Shown here: piece by piece, positions 46,218 through 57,329 of the stretch | Layout: each line of letters starts with the position of its first letter | Position numbering within the stretch: position 1 is the stretch's first letter | DNA from: Mya arenaria | Lineage: Eukaryota > Mollusca > Bivalvia > Myida > Myidae | Length of the DNA stretch: 64,000 nt | Assembly: GCF_026914265.1 (NCBI RefSeq) | Contig: NC_069135.1 | Coordinates: 60,564,738 to 60,628,737 of the forward strand | Direction: 5' to 3' | Notes under the pieces: generated by a model | What the model was told of the DNA's origin: nothing | Seen by the model: only the letters and a program-made list of their open reading frames with translations | Databases searched by the model: none | Program-made: the position numbers and the translations under genes

Positions 46218-47074
46218 TTACTTTCCTTTTTTCTTATCCTTGATGTTAAAAGACCTTATAAAGAATGGAGCATTGACTAGACGGAGCAGCGATGCTTTGT
46301 CTGGTGTAAAGCCATATCTGACAATACTATCGTCGGTACATAGCTTTAGAACATTGCCCTCGATCGTGCGTAATTCAGCTTCTGTTTTCAACATCTCTAC
46401 GAAGAGTGCCTTGCTCTCTTTGGTTTTTGTAAATCTTTCGATTGCTTGATTGTAAACAGTCAGATGAGACAGAACATTTTCATATGTAGACACAATAGCC
46501 TTTAATTAATTTGGTCACCTATCTTAAGTTTGTCAACTTCAGCTTTGAATGTATCCATAGCTTTGTGATAAAATGAATCAATTTCATCAAGATTCCTTTT
46601 GGCTTCCTCCGTTTTCGCAGTATATACGGATTGCAAGAGCTTAATTTTCTCTTTAACTGTTACTGTTTTAAAATGACAATCCACAAAATCTTCAGAATAA
46701 TCGCCGATGGAAATCACGTCTGTACAGCATTTATGCGCCAGAATCACACATTGATCACAACATAACTGTTGGTGTGATTTACAGAAAGAGTATATTTTCT
46801 GGTAAATGTGTAGATGACATCCTTGCTCTACTTGATTTGATGAATTTGTTTTCGGTATGTCTTCTCCTCTTTTAACATGGTGGGTTTTTGACATCCGTAG
46901 TATCCTGTGCATATCCAGACATGACTGGCACAGATATTCATCGCACTCCATGCAAAAACCTTCAACAGTACGTGTCCGTCCATCACTGAAGCATGGCTCA
47001 CAATTGAAGTCACCACCAATGGTTTCGCCTCCAGTGGTTGAAGTAATATCATCTGGGTTATCTGCCGTCGCCAT
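46218..47074 (-). pseudogene. Truncated TRIM-like copy, mosaic with the 38.6-40.2 kb gene
   Basis: It starts with the family ATG (47072-47074) and encodes MATADNPDD, B-box 1 of the DGRTRTVEGFC class, B-box 2 and part of the coiled coil. A 2-bp deletion near 46505-46512 (TTTAATTAATTTGG against TTTAATTTATTTTGG in the paralogue) shifts the frame. Homology ends at about 46235, before the propeller. From the TNSSNQVEQGCHLH motif on, the protein is nearly identical to that of 38646-40238. The first 65 residues are much more different. That pattern fits gene conversion or a crossover near 46860. The propeller half is absent. Confidence 0.87.
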
Positions 47075-47324
47075 GCTATTCTTTTACGACGCCCTTAACA
47101 ATACGCTTTCATGTTACGTCGTCTATCTAAATACCTCTGTTTAAATATTTTGAAATGCTCGTGTACAGAGCGAAACATTCATGTTTGGGAATTAATAATA
47201 ACTATCAACTTGTACTCCGTGTCAGATAAACGCTGGTGATATATCCATATATGAAAATGCGTGCACAATACCGTTTGCGACCTTAAACGATCTTCCTTTG
47301 TAAACAACTGATAATGTGTGAATT

Positions 47325-47640
47325 GATCAAATTGAAAATGGATTTTGCATTTTTAAAAACTCGTATCGAGCTTATCTAGAGATCTAATATTTTACTTACG
47401 TGTAGTGCCTTATAACATGAATCGCCTATTTATTCATATAAGAGTTTATATATTAGACACTTGTACAGGTAAATACACTAATTATCATCGTGATGAATAA
47501 GTCTACTTTGGCATTTATTTACTTCGCATTGAATAAACTTGTCACACAATAATTTGTATTTTATAAGAATCAAGCATGTCGCTCCGTTTGTTTATTTTTA
47601 AACATTTAAAGAGATTAAACCACATTCTACAAGGGAAAGG
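47325..47640 (-). promoter_or_regulatory. Upstream module of truncated TRIM copy
   Basis: Half of the palindrome remains (GAAAATGG at about 47335). It is followed by AAACTCGTATCGAGCTTATC, ATTTTACTTACGTGTAGTGCC and GAGTTTATATATTAGACAC. The order agrees with the other module copies; ACTTACG replaces ACTTCCG. Confidence 0.4.
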
Positions 47641-47709
47641 AACCAAATGAATCACAACTGGCATATGTATTTCACATAACTGTATTAACCCTTTGTTAAA
47701 GAACATCAA

Positions 47710-48300
47710 TAAATAGGGGATATTATGATAGGACGCTTTTCTGGTGACCTGTATCACGTCGAGTTCTGTGTGTTAACACGTATCCGTCGAGACCGCAGGT
47801 CGAGACGGATATATGTTTACATACTGAACAAGACGTGGTACAGGTCACCAGAAAAGTCTTTTATCGGTATTCCATTTATTATAAACCTGCCTATTTAATC
47901 ATAACTTTTTATTTTTCAAATGCGCGTATGAATTCGAATGTGTTGTGTAGTTTTGTGTAATGAATTCAAGGGAGGCTACTACAGCGAAACGAAGTCAGAA
48001 GTTACAGAATTCACTTTATTGAGCAAAATAAGCACGCAATAGTTTGTGTTTTAGCAAAATTAACAAAATGCTTATACGAGTACAATTATTAAATGTCACA
48101 TCACAAAAGAACAACTACAAAAAAACGGTACTTATTTTATGAGAGTATATACTAATCGCCATTTCCTGTAGACGTAACGCGGCCATTTTTAACAAAGTAA
48201 ATATTCGTGGGATTTTTTGACGATCATAATATGTAGAATTGAGGGAAGTTCGTGAGTCAATCACTTCTTCTTTGTATTGGCGAGCTGCTCATATCATGGA
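47710..48300. repeat. Foldback-type repeat with ~70-bp hairpin arms
   Basis: 47726-47866 is a long imperfect hairpin. CTTTTCTGGTGACCTGTA on the left pairs with TACAGGTCACCAGAAAAG on the right, and CGTATCCGTCGAGACC pairs with GGTCGAGACGGATA. The rest (47985-48300) matches 22720-23060. The copy at 22.6 kb has only the left arm. There is no protein-coding content. A foldback or TIR-type mobile element is likely. Confidence 0.75.
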
Positions 48301-49104
48301 TAATGCAACAATTTATGGACTTCGGAATGGCAACAACTAGTTCACAGAAGTAGCTGTTTAGATGGTTCTTTGAAGTACACGAGAACCATGTTCCTGAATA
48401 TTTACATGCTCCTGGAGCGTGAGTAAAGTTATATAATCTAATGTATTTAAAAGTGGACAGATTGTATCAGGGTTTTTTCAGTCACACACACATATATATA
48501 TACGGAAATCAAAGGTTTTGTGATACACATTCAAACAAACAAGCGACGGGTTTGTGGACCCCTTAAAGTAAATAAATTAAACTTGATTTTGAAACAAAAA
48601 TGCAAATAAAAACATAAAATAAAATATCATATGCTCGATTGCGATTTATTCATGTCTTGACGTTCCAGGCATTGCTGGTACCTTCAAAAGTTGGGCCTAG
48701 TCTAATAAAAATGGTAAGATATTAGAATTACTTAACATGTATAGAACGCTTGCAATGTGCAATCTAGTTAAAGTTTGTTCTTGTGTCATACTACACATTT
48801 TTGAAGCTTGGCTTTTTAATGAAGTTTCAATATGGGTAATGTCGGGATAAACACGTATTTCATTTTATCAATATTATTTTAAACAACTTTGCTATCATTC
48901 TCTGACATCTGTTTTTTTTATTTAGAACTAATCAGTTATGTGCGTAACCCTGTTTATATGTCAAAGTTCACATAAAACCAATGAAATTTTGTCAAAAATG
49001 TTTTTCTTTATTATCTCCAGGTTATTGATTAAGTGAAACAGCGCCCGTCACTTATGAATCACATTCTGGCCGTTCACAAAAACCTTTCAGGATGAAAGTG
49101 GTTA
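48301..49104. other. TRIM flank relic without gene
   Basis: 48500-49040 resembles parts of 45770-45960 and 18840-19060 (AATGAAGTTTCAATATGGGT, TCTGACATCTG). These are non-coding flanks of the TRIM array. No reading frame is supported. Confidence 0.4.
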
Positions 49105-49225
49105 TTAGGATATGTGCCTACGTCCAACCCAAAAGGTGGGTCGATCCAAACTAGGGTGAGAGAGGTCTAATGGTATGGGTGCCAGCTACTCATCCAAATG
49201 ATTGTCGGTTTGATCCTCACCAGTG
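49105..49225 (+). repeat. tRNA-like units, cluster 3 (short)
   Basis: About two units of the family at 19076-19353. GGTCTAATGGTATGGGTGCC corresponds to the A-box region, and GGTTTGATCCTCACCAG to the B-box region. Degraded but clearly homologous to 59450-59540. Confidence 0.55.
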
Positions 49226-49655
49226 GTCGCTGTTTGACCTTGAACGATTGGATACTCTGTTTTCCGATTTCAGTTGGAATAAGAACTAAAATACATACAG
49301 CCATCAGTTTATCTGTAGTGCATCTTCGTTCATTTGTTTCAAACGGTCATAATACCCTTTCTAAAGATCGCCAGACATCAACATTAAATATTAATAACAA
49401 TGGCTTTTGGATCCCTTCAGTTGTACATGCATGTTAACATGTCATTGCATTTACAAAACAGCTTTAACGGTCATGGATCTTCTCAATTGAATCACATTAA
49501 GCTTGTTTATTTTGACATGATCTAACCATGTTGAATGAATTGGTACAATATCCAGGTACAACAATATGTTTCGCAATGTTTACAGATGACTGTGTACTTC
49601 AGATGTTTGTCACTCTAAAACGTTTATTTTACACTCCACGCTACACGTAATGACA
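49226..49655. other. TRIM downstream flank, left part
   Basis: Collinear with 1070-1520 and 41930-42420. The flank is interrupted by the Mutator-like element at 49665-52702 and resumes at 52703-53040. Confidence 0.6.
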
Positions 49656-49664
49656 ATATAAATG

Positions 49665-49890
49665 ATGTGCGTGAAGTTAGCACCGCAGCACCGCAACACC
49701 ACAGCACCGCGGTGATATCACCGCAACCACGGTGCTAGCACCGAATCACCGGAATTTTACCAAAGTATATTAATAAGTGTTATTTTAGTATAGCATAGGA
49801 GTTGCTCTTGGTCATGGCATAGGTCACTGAACAGCGAACCTAGGTCATGTCATAGGTCAATTGGCTGCGATTTTAGGCAGGCTGTGAGGC
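49665..49890 (+). repeat. Left terminal inverted repeat of MULE
   Basis: It pairs with about 52480-52702 with only a few mismatches over the outer 190 bp. It contains three perfect palindromes close together: CACCGCGGTG, GGTGATATCACC and CGGTGCTAGCACCG. The inner end consists of an inverted copy of part of the internal repeat unit (GCGATTTTAGGCAGGCTGTG). Confidence 0.88.
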
Positions 49891-52500
49891 CTAGGCTACA
49901 TTGTGGCATAGGTGTAAGTGGTCCCCTTTCTCATTTTAAAGGTATCACCGCTACATATAATTGAAATTTTGATGGAAAATTCCTAGGGTATTAGCCTTAA
50001 AGTAGCAAAAACAGAGACCCTGCCTAAAATCGCAGCCCATTGACCTATGCCATGACCTAGGTTTATGCCTAGGCTACACTGTGGTATAAGTGAGAGTGGT
50101 CCCCTTTCTCAGTTTTGAGGTATCACCGTAACACATATTGAAAATGTGATGTAAAATTCATTGGGTATAAGCCAAAAATGAACAAAAACAGAGACCTTGC
50201 CTAAAATCGCAGCCAATTGACCTAGTATGCCATGACCTAGGTTGACGCTTAGGCTACATTGTGGTATAGGTGTAAGTGGTCCCCTTCCTCATTTTCAAGG
50301 TATCATCTCTACACATAATTGAAATTTTGATGGAAAATTCCTAGGGTATTAGCCTTAAAGTATCAAACACCCAGAGCTTGCCTAAAATCGCAGCCCATTG
50401 ACCTATGCCATGACTTAGGTTGAGGCATAGGCTACTCTGCGGTATAGATGTCATTGATCCCCTTTCTCATTTTTAAGGTATCAACGCAACAAATATTCAA
50501 AATTTAATGTAAAATTCTTTGGGTATAAGCCTAAAAGTATCAAAAACAGAGACCCTGCCTAAATCGCAGCTCATTGACCTATGCCATGACTTAGGTTAAT
50601 TCCTAGGCTACACTTTGGTGTAGGTGTCAGCAGACCCCTTCCTCATTTTTAAGGTATCATCGCAACAAATATTGAAAATTTGATGTAAAATTATTTGGGT
50701 ATAAGCATAAAAGCATCACAAACAAAGAGCCTGCCTAACAACCACAGCCCATTGACCTATGCCATAACTTAGGATGAGGCCTAGGCTACACTGTGGTATA
50801 TGTGTCAATGATCCCCTTTCTCATATTTAAGGTATCACCGCTACACATATTTGAGATTTTGATGCTCAATTCCTAGTATAAGCCTAAAGTATTAAAAACA
50901 GAGAACCTGCCTAAAATCGCAGCCCAATGACCTAAGCCATGACCTAGGTTTATGCCTATGCTACACTGTGGTATAAGTGAGAGTGGTCCCCTTTCTCAGT
51001 TTAAAGGTATCACCGCTAAACATAATTGAAATTTTGATGGAAAATTCCTAGTATAAACCTAAAAATATCAAAAACAGAGACCCTGCCTAAATTCGCAGCC
51101 CATTGACCTATGCCATGACCAAGGTTTATGCCTAGGCTACACACTGGTATAAGTGTCAGTGGTCTTCTTTCTCATTTTTAAGGTATCACCGCAACAAATA
51201 TTGAAAATTTGATGTAAATTTATTAAAGTTAAAGCCTAAAGGTATCAAACACCCAGAACCTGACTAAAATCGAAGCGATATTGACCTATGCCATAACCTA
51301 GGTTGAGGACTAGGCTAAACTGTGGTATAGGTGTCAGTGGTACCGTTTCTCATTTTTAAGGTATCACCGCAACAAATATTGAAAATGTGATGTAAATTTA
51401 TTTAAGTAAAAGCCTAAAAGTATCAAAAACCCACAGCCTGCCTAAAATCGCAGCCCATTGACCTATGCCATGACCTAAGTTGAGGCCTAGGCTATACTGT
51501 GGAATAGGTGTCTGTGGTCCCCTTTCTCATTTTTAAGGTATCACCGCAACAAATATTGAAAAATTGATGTAAATTTAATTTATCAAAAACCCACAGCCTG
51601 CCTAAATTCCCAGTCAATTGACCTATGCCATGAATTAGGTTGAGGCCTAAGCTACACTGTGGTATAGGTGTCAGTGATCCCCTTTCTTATTTTTAAAGTA
51701 TCACCGCTACACATAATTGAAATTTTGATGGAAAATGCCTAGCGTATTAACCTAAAAGTATCAAAACCCCAGAGCCTGCCTAAAATCGCAGCCCATTGAC
51801 CTATGCCATGACTTAAGTTGAGGCCTAGACTACACTGTGGTATAGGTGTCAGTGGTTCCCTTTCTCATTTTTAAAGTTACCGCTACACATATTTGAAATT
51901 TTGATGGAAAATTCCTAGGGTATTAGCCTTAAAATAACAAAAAAAACACAGCCTGCCTAAAATCGCAGCCAATTGACCTATGCCATGACTTAGATTGAGG
52001 CCTAAGCTACACTGTGGTATAGGTGTCAGTGATCCCCTTTCTTATTTTTAAAGTATCACCGCTACACATAATTGAAATTTTGATGGAAAATGCCTAGCGT
52101 ATTAACCTAAAAGTATCAAAACCCAAGAGCCTGCCTAAAATCGCAGCCCATTGACCTATGCCATAACTTAAGTTTAGGCCTAGACTACACTGTGGTATAG
52201 GTGTCAGTGGTTCCCTTTCTCATTTTTAAGGTATCACCGCTACACATATTTGAAATTTTGATGGAAAATTCCTAGGGTATTGGCCTTAAAATAACAAAAA
52301 AAACACAGCCTGCATAAAATCGCAGCCAATTGACCTAAGCCATGACTTAGGTTGAGGCCTAGGCTACACTGTGGTATAGGTGTCAGTGGTCCCCTTTCTC
52401 ATTTTTAAGGTATTACCGCTACACATTATTGAAATTTTGATGGAAAATTCCTAGGGTAATAGCCTAAAATATCATAAACCCACAACCTGCCTAAAATCGT
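49886..52500. repeat. About fifteen 177-bp tandem repeats inside MULE
   Basis: The marker CTGCCTAAAATCGCAGCC, or a close variant, recurs about every 177-180 bp (about 50020, 50198, 50380, 50556, 50735, 50908, 51086 and so on to 52487). Each unit has TGACCTATGCCATGACCTAG, GGCTACACTGTGGTATAGGT and TTTCTCATTTTTAAGGTATC. Units differ by a few to about fifteen percent, so the array is older than the MITE array at 26.5 kb. Units at 51600-51950 and 51960-52310 are similar in pairs, suggesting a higher-order duplication. Confidence 0.92.
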
Positions 52501-52702
52501 AGCTAATTCACCTATGCCATGACCTAGGCTCGCTGTTCAGTGACCTATGCCATGACCTAGAGCAACTCCTATGCTATACTAAAATAACACTTATTAATAT
52601 ACTTTGGTAAAATTCCGGTGATTCGGTGCTAGCACCGTGGTTGCGGTGATATCATCGCGGTGCTGCAGTGTTGCGGTGCTGCGGTGCTAACTTCACGCAC
52701 AT
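52480..52702 (-). repeat. Right terminal inverted repeat of MULE
   Basis: Inverted partner of 49665-49890. It keeps CGGTGCTAGCACCG intact and has one mismatch in the GGTGATATCA palindrome. It ends CTTCACGCACAT before the 9-bp duplication. Confidence 0.88.
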
Positions 52703-53038
52703 ATATAAATGTCATAATAAATCTTATGATAAATTTATAACACTTTACACATTTTTTACAAAATGTGTCATTATAACAGGGATGCATTAAACATGTACAT
52801 GTATTTATATTTGATCAACTATTTTTAGAGCTATATATGTATATCAACATCAACGGCTGCCTACTAGGTCTGAAAAGTAACACCAAGCCCCACTTATGAA
52901 AACCAATATATAAGCCTACATGTATAAGTATATCAACTGTCAAGCCGTTCATCAAATTAAAAACACTCTATTGTGGGTTTGCTTAAAAATGACACTGTCA
53001 AATTTAGATCACTATATTGTACCATGGTTAGCGTAATT

Positions 53039-53077
53039 TAGATTTGAAACAGATACATTTTATCAGAAACTCCAGCG
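53039..53077 (-). pseudogene. Last 13 codons of a deleted TRIM-like gene
   Basis: On the minus strand this reads AGVSDKMYLFQI and a stop, matching the C-terminal end of the family (for example SDKLNVFQI). It is preceded on its 3' side by the standard downstream flank (52712-53038). Immediately beyond 53078 the sequence turns into upstream-type sequence (53150-53460). The whole coding region between has been deleted, leaving both flanks. Confidence 0.7.
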
Positions 53078-53149
53078 TTCACAGCACGTTTGATTTATAT
53101 GAATAACATATTACAAAGATAAAGGCAGGTGCACGAACCGATCTAGGCC

Positions 53150-53460
53150 AATGTTCTGCTGTTGTATAGCCTTGTGTATAAACCTACCAATCGAAAATGA
53201 TTTTTAGAAAATGAAATTAACATTTTCTGAAATTGGATATATCACTTTTTACTTCCGTATTGTGCCCTATAATCAATATTTCATTGACACATCATGAAGA
53301 CTTGTATAGGTTCACTGATTTACCTAATGTCAATCAATTATTAGCAAATGGAATTAATATTTTCCAAAAATAGGTTGGCCGCGCCGCGATATACACAAGT
53401 AAAGGTAGTTGTAGAGGTTATCCGTCATTTTAATTCCTTTTTTAAAACATTTTAAGGCCT
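53150..53460. other. Relic of TRIM upstream module
   Basis: Contains AAATGATTTTTAGAAAATGA, then CACTTTTTACTTCCGTATTGTGCC, then CATTGACACATCATG and ACTTGTATAGGTTCAC, in the order of the family module. It belongs to the deleted gene whose tail is at 53039-53077. Confidence 0.5.
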
Positions 53461-53479
53461 ATTTAAACGTTTATTCACT

Positions 53480-54060
53480 ATACATAAGTGCACTTATCAA
53501 ATATCATAAGCGTTCATACCATATACATGCACTATTCAGATTATCATAAGCGTTTCTGCATGTGCATGCACTATTTAGATTATAATAAGCGCTTAAAAAA
53601 TATACATAAACTATTCTGATGATCATAAGCGTTGATTGAAAATAACATGCACATTCCTATTCTCATCAGCAATAATAAAATAGCTATGCACTACTTAGAT
53701 TTTTAAAAGCGTGTGTACAATATACATGCACGAATTATACAACCTTAAGCGTTTATAAAATATACATGAACTAATGGGATCATCATAAAAGCGTTTACAA
53801 TGTACATGTATCACTTATTATATTTTCATAGGCGTTCATGATATATATTATAATGAGCTTTTTGCACTCTTAGTCTCTCATAAAGGTTTATACACTATAC
53901 ATGCACTACTCAGAATATCATAAAGGTTTATACACAACGTTTATAAAATATACATACGATACCAAGATTATCATATGCGTTTATTCAATATACCTCCACT
54001 TATCAGATAATCATAAACTTTTATACAATAAACATATATTACTCAGATTGTTATAAGGCT
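53480..54060. repeat. Degenerate ~44-bp minisatellite, locus 2
   Basis: Ten or more imperfect units are built from ATCATAAGCGTTTATACA and ATATACATGCACTACTCAGA. It is homologous to 24540-24800 and 56840-57310. Unit divergence is high, so the array is old. Confidence 0.7.
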
Positions 54061-54439
54061 TTGACGTGTATACAGCTCTGGGGACTTTAAACAAACCATC
54101 AAACTAGCCAATAAAGCAAAACATAGGGAGAACAAAATTACTGAATGATTTTTAAGATAATCCAGTATTATGTAATTTCTTCCTGTTTGTGCCCTGGATA
54201 TATTTGTAGACATATTGCGCACGAGCTAAGCCTTAGCGACTTTACAAGTTTTGCAATTAACGACTATGTTTTAATATATATTCTCAGAATTCTGAATTGT
54301 TTATGTTTAATTATGTTTAATTTATCGTGTATAACACAACATGTGACACTGTTAAACAGTCTTACTGAAAATAAGCTTCTACAGATAAACTAAGGAACAT
54401 TACTATGAATAAGGGTGTAAATCACATTCTTTGACATAT

Positions 54440-54543
54440 ATTGTAATCGTGTACATTTGAACATATTACAATCAATTGATTTCATGATCGTATTGTAATC
54501 GTGTACATTTGAACATATTACAATCAATTGATTTCATGATCGT
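54440..54543. repeat. Perfect 52-bp tandem duplication
   Basis: 54440-54491 and 54492-54543 appear identical. Each unit contains an internal inverted repeat (TTGTAAT and ATTACAA). A recent local slippage or duplication event. Confidence 0.9.
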
Positions 54544-55980
54544 ATACTGGATAAAATTAACTAACCCTCTATCTGTAAAAACGAAAAACGCCATATAATT
54601 AGTCCAATGTTAAAACATTGATATAATTTCTGATACTTGGCATGCTACATAAGTAATGTACATATTCAGCAAGTTCCATCATTGGTATCAGCTTGCTGTG
54701 ACATTTTTTTTCTTATGCTAGTTTTAACACGCCCTTGTATCACAAAAAAACTTAAGTTAAACATCTTATCTCAAACACAGTCTCAACTCATTTTACCACA
54801 TGATTTGATTAAAATACTGTACGATTCTACCTTTTTAATAGCGTATTATCTCGTAGAATGTGCTTGTTAAAACATTTTCAATATTTTAATTAAACGTAAT
54901 TTATATGATAAGGAGGACTTCAGTAATTGTGGAAAAACAAACTGTGCTGTTCTCTAAAACAGTTTTTGCTTAATAATGTTTTGTCTTTGGAATCTTGGGT
55001 CCAGATGAAAATCTGTTATTTCGTACTGAATCTCCTCCGACTGAAGTACCGCATCTCCTCCGACATTGCAGCTAATCACTTTTCAAACAAAAATCTTAAA
55101 TAAAATATTTTTGGCAATCTAATCATGTCATTTATTATCAAAATAAAAAATAATGGCAATATGCGTGTATATTGTTGGAGAAAACAGTTACTGTCCTAAC
55201 CTTTTGCGATTTGGGTACCCTGCTTGTATACACTACGATGCAACAGGGCTACAAAACAAAATACTTTTCTAACGTTAGCTTACAAGAGCGACTGTTAACC
55301 TTAACTTAACTAGCATTAAAGTGTCCGCACAAAATGGAAACAAAAATATGGGGCTCCTTTTTATATGTAAGTAGATATCGTTTACTTTAATAGAAATGTA
55401 CAACGGGTCTCTCACTGTTTAACATTATGCTTTCGATCCGAGATTTTAAATGAACTTTCGTCAAGTAACCCAACAAAAAATTCACTATTACATACAACCC
55501 ATTTCCACTAGCGGGTCCAGGGGAAGTGGACCCGGCGCGAACCAAATCCTATTTTACCCCCCAAACCACCATGTCAACCTTTTAAAAAGTTCAAATTCGG
55601 TTCTAACGGAGGGGCGAATGTCAATTGGTTGTGCCCCTAAGTTACGCTACCTCTAACGTCTACTCCTGAATCTACCTCTGACTTTCTTTGGAAGCTCCTT
55701 GGGTCCAGCTGGGTATTACAAATATGAGTGTTATGTCACCTGCCTTTACAGACGATAAGTTGCATTTTATAATGTACTCAAAATGTTGGTCATTCTCAAA
55801 CATTTGTCTTTACATTAGTACAATGAAAACAACAGGAACATGCCTAGTAATCAGAAATATAATACATAACACATTATTCTAATATTTTCACATCAGTTTC
55901 AAGCTTGTATTATGTACAAAACGACCAAAAACGTTGTCTTCTATTTAATAAGAAATTGGAAGAAACATCACATTTAATTG
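54544..55980. other. Non-coding with a GC-richer patch
   Basis: No gene. 55500-55690 is GC-richer and contains GGGTCCAGGGGAAGTGGACC, an inverted repeat around GGTCCA/TGGACC. It may be a short dispersed repeat. 55700-55880 has weak similarity to the TRIM downstream flank. Confidence 0.35.
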
Positions 55981-56109
55981 ATATCTATACATCATTCAAC
56001 ATAGAATTATGTCAACTGTCGAGCCATTTATCAAATACAAACACACTCTAATGAGGTTTGCTTGGAAACGACATTGTTGGATTTTCAGCCCTCTGAGACA
56101 AACTCTATG

Positions 56110-56640
56110 TTGCTATGAATAGCGATATTTAGATTTGGAAAACACAGAGTTTATCGGATATGCCAACTACAAACAACTCCCTATGGTTAATGTCCAGTGG
56201 TTGTGATAAAACACCATAGATGTCTCCATTCTGCTTGACCGTAAACACGTCCTTGCTAATGTAGCTACACATGAGGACTGAACCATCAGTGTCCAAAACT
56301 AGACACCATGGATAATTCAACGTATGACACCACGAGAAACATAACATAGCCGTTACTTTTTATTTCTATAATTTAAGGTGTCTTTTTTTTCTTTCAAATG
56401 ATACATTGAAACTGTTCGATATTGTTTTGATTAGTGATTATAAGACTGTTATTCTTTTTCTGTGGTTTCCTTACCTAAGTCGATGTTGATAACTCCTACT
56501 TGTTTTCCATGTTCATTTATGTCAACAGTTTTGGCAGGAGATGCAAACTGAATTTTAAAGGTTCTGTTAAAACATTCTACGGCGAAACATTTACCGTCTA
56601 TATTCGTTATAATTATTTTGACGGATCTAGTATAGATGAA
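56110..56640 (-). pseudogene. Decayed TRIM-like propeller relic
   Basis: Minus-strand homology covers the last part of the propeller: LVLDTDGSVLMCSYISKDVF and QNGDIYGVLSQPLDI, ending KLCVFQI. A degraded stretch then reaches the CYAVEC region near 56580. The frame is broken several times. It is closest to the relics at 17940-18590 and 57330-57850. The upstream module relic follows at about 56650-56830. Confidence 0.78.
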
Positions 56641-56839
56641 AATCAGTTCTGATTTTTTTGTTCATATTTTCATCGACATAATATTTTCAAAAACACATCG
56701 AGCTTATCTAAAGACATACTATTTTACTGCTGTGTAATGCCTTTTGACATGTGTCACCGTTTCATTGATACAATCGATTATGAATTAGACACTTGTACAG
56801 CTTCAAAAAATACATACACTAATCTGATCAAATAATACA

Positions 56840-57310
56840 CTTGCACTTCTCACTTAATCAATACATTCATTACTCAGATTATGATTAGCGTTGATGCAAC
56901 AAACATACACAAAATATATTATTTTATAAAACACAAATGCACTTATCATATAATAATCTGAGTGTATATAATATATATGCACTACCAAGATAATCTTGAG
57001 CTTTTTTACCATAAGGAAGCGCCCTCAGTTTATCATAAATGTTCATACAATTCGCTTACACTTCTTAGATCATCATAAAGGTTTATACCCAACAGTTATA
57101 CAATATACATTCAGTTTCAACATTATCGTAAGCGTTTCATACAATATACCTGCACTTTTCAGATTACCATAAGCGTTTACGCAATAAACATACAATTCCC
57201 AGTTTACTATTACCCTTAATACAATAAACAGTAACTTATCAGATCACCATAAGCTTTTATACAATAAACATGAACTTGTCAGATTATACAATGTACATGT
57301 ACTACAGTTG
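56840..57310. repeat. Degenerate ~44-bp minisatellite, locus 3
   Basis: Imperfect units with CATAAGCGTTTATACAAT and ACATGCACT-type motifs lie between two TRIM relics. Homologous to 53480-54060. Confidence 0.65.
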
Positions 57311-57329
57311 AAACCACTGAGACAAACTC

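Larger units (their letters stand above)
49665..52702. mobile_element. Non-autonomous Mutator-like element (MULE) with internal tandem array
   Basis: The element is 3038 bp. Its ends are long inverted repeats: ATGTGCGTGAAGTTAGCACC at the left, and the same sequence read on the minus strand at the right. It is flanked by a perfect 9-bp direct repeat ATATAAATG (49656-49664 and 52703-52711), typical of Mutator-like transposons. It encodes no transposase. Nearly all of the interior is a tandem array. Removing it restores the TRIM flank (compare 1510-1560), which verifies the borders. Confidence 0.88.

Noticed and set aside
49665-52702. CRISPR array or plain centromeric satellite
   Set aside because: Units are 177 bp without spacers, and the array is enclosed by terminal inverted repeats and a target duplication in animal DNA.
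49665-52702. Helitron-type element with tandem core (as known from bivalves)
   Set aside because: Helitrons lack long terminal inverted repeats and target duplications; this element has both.
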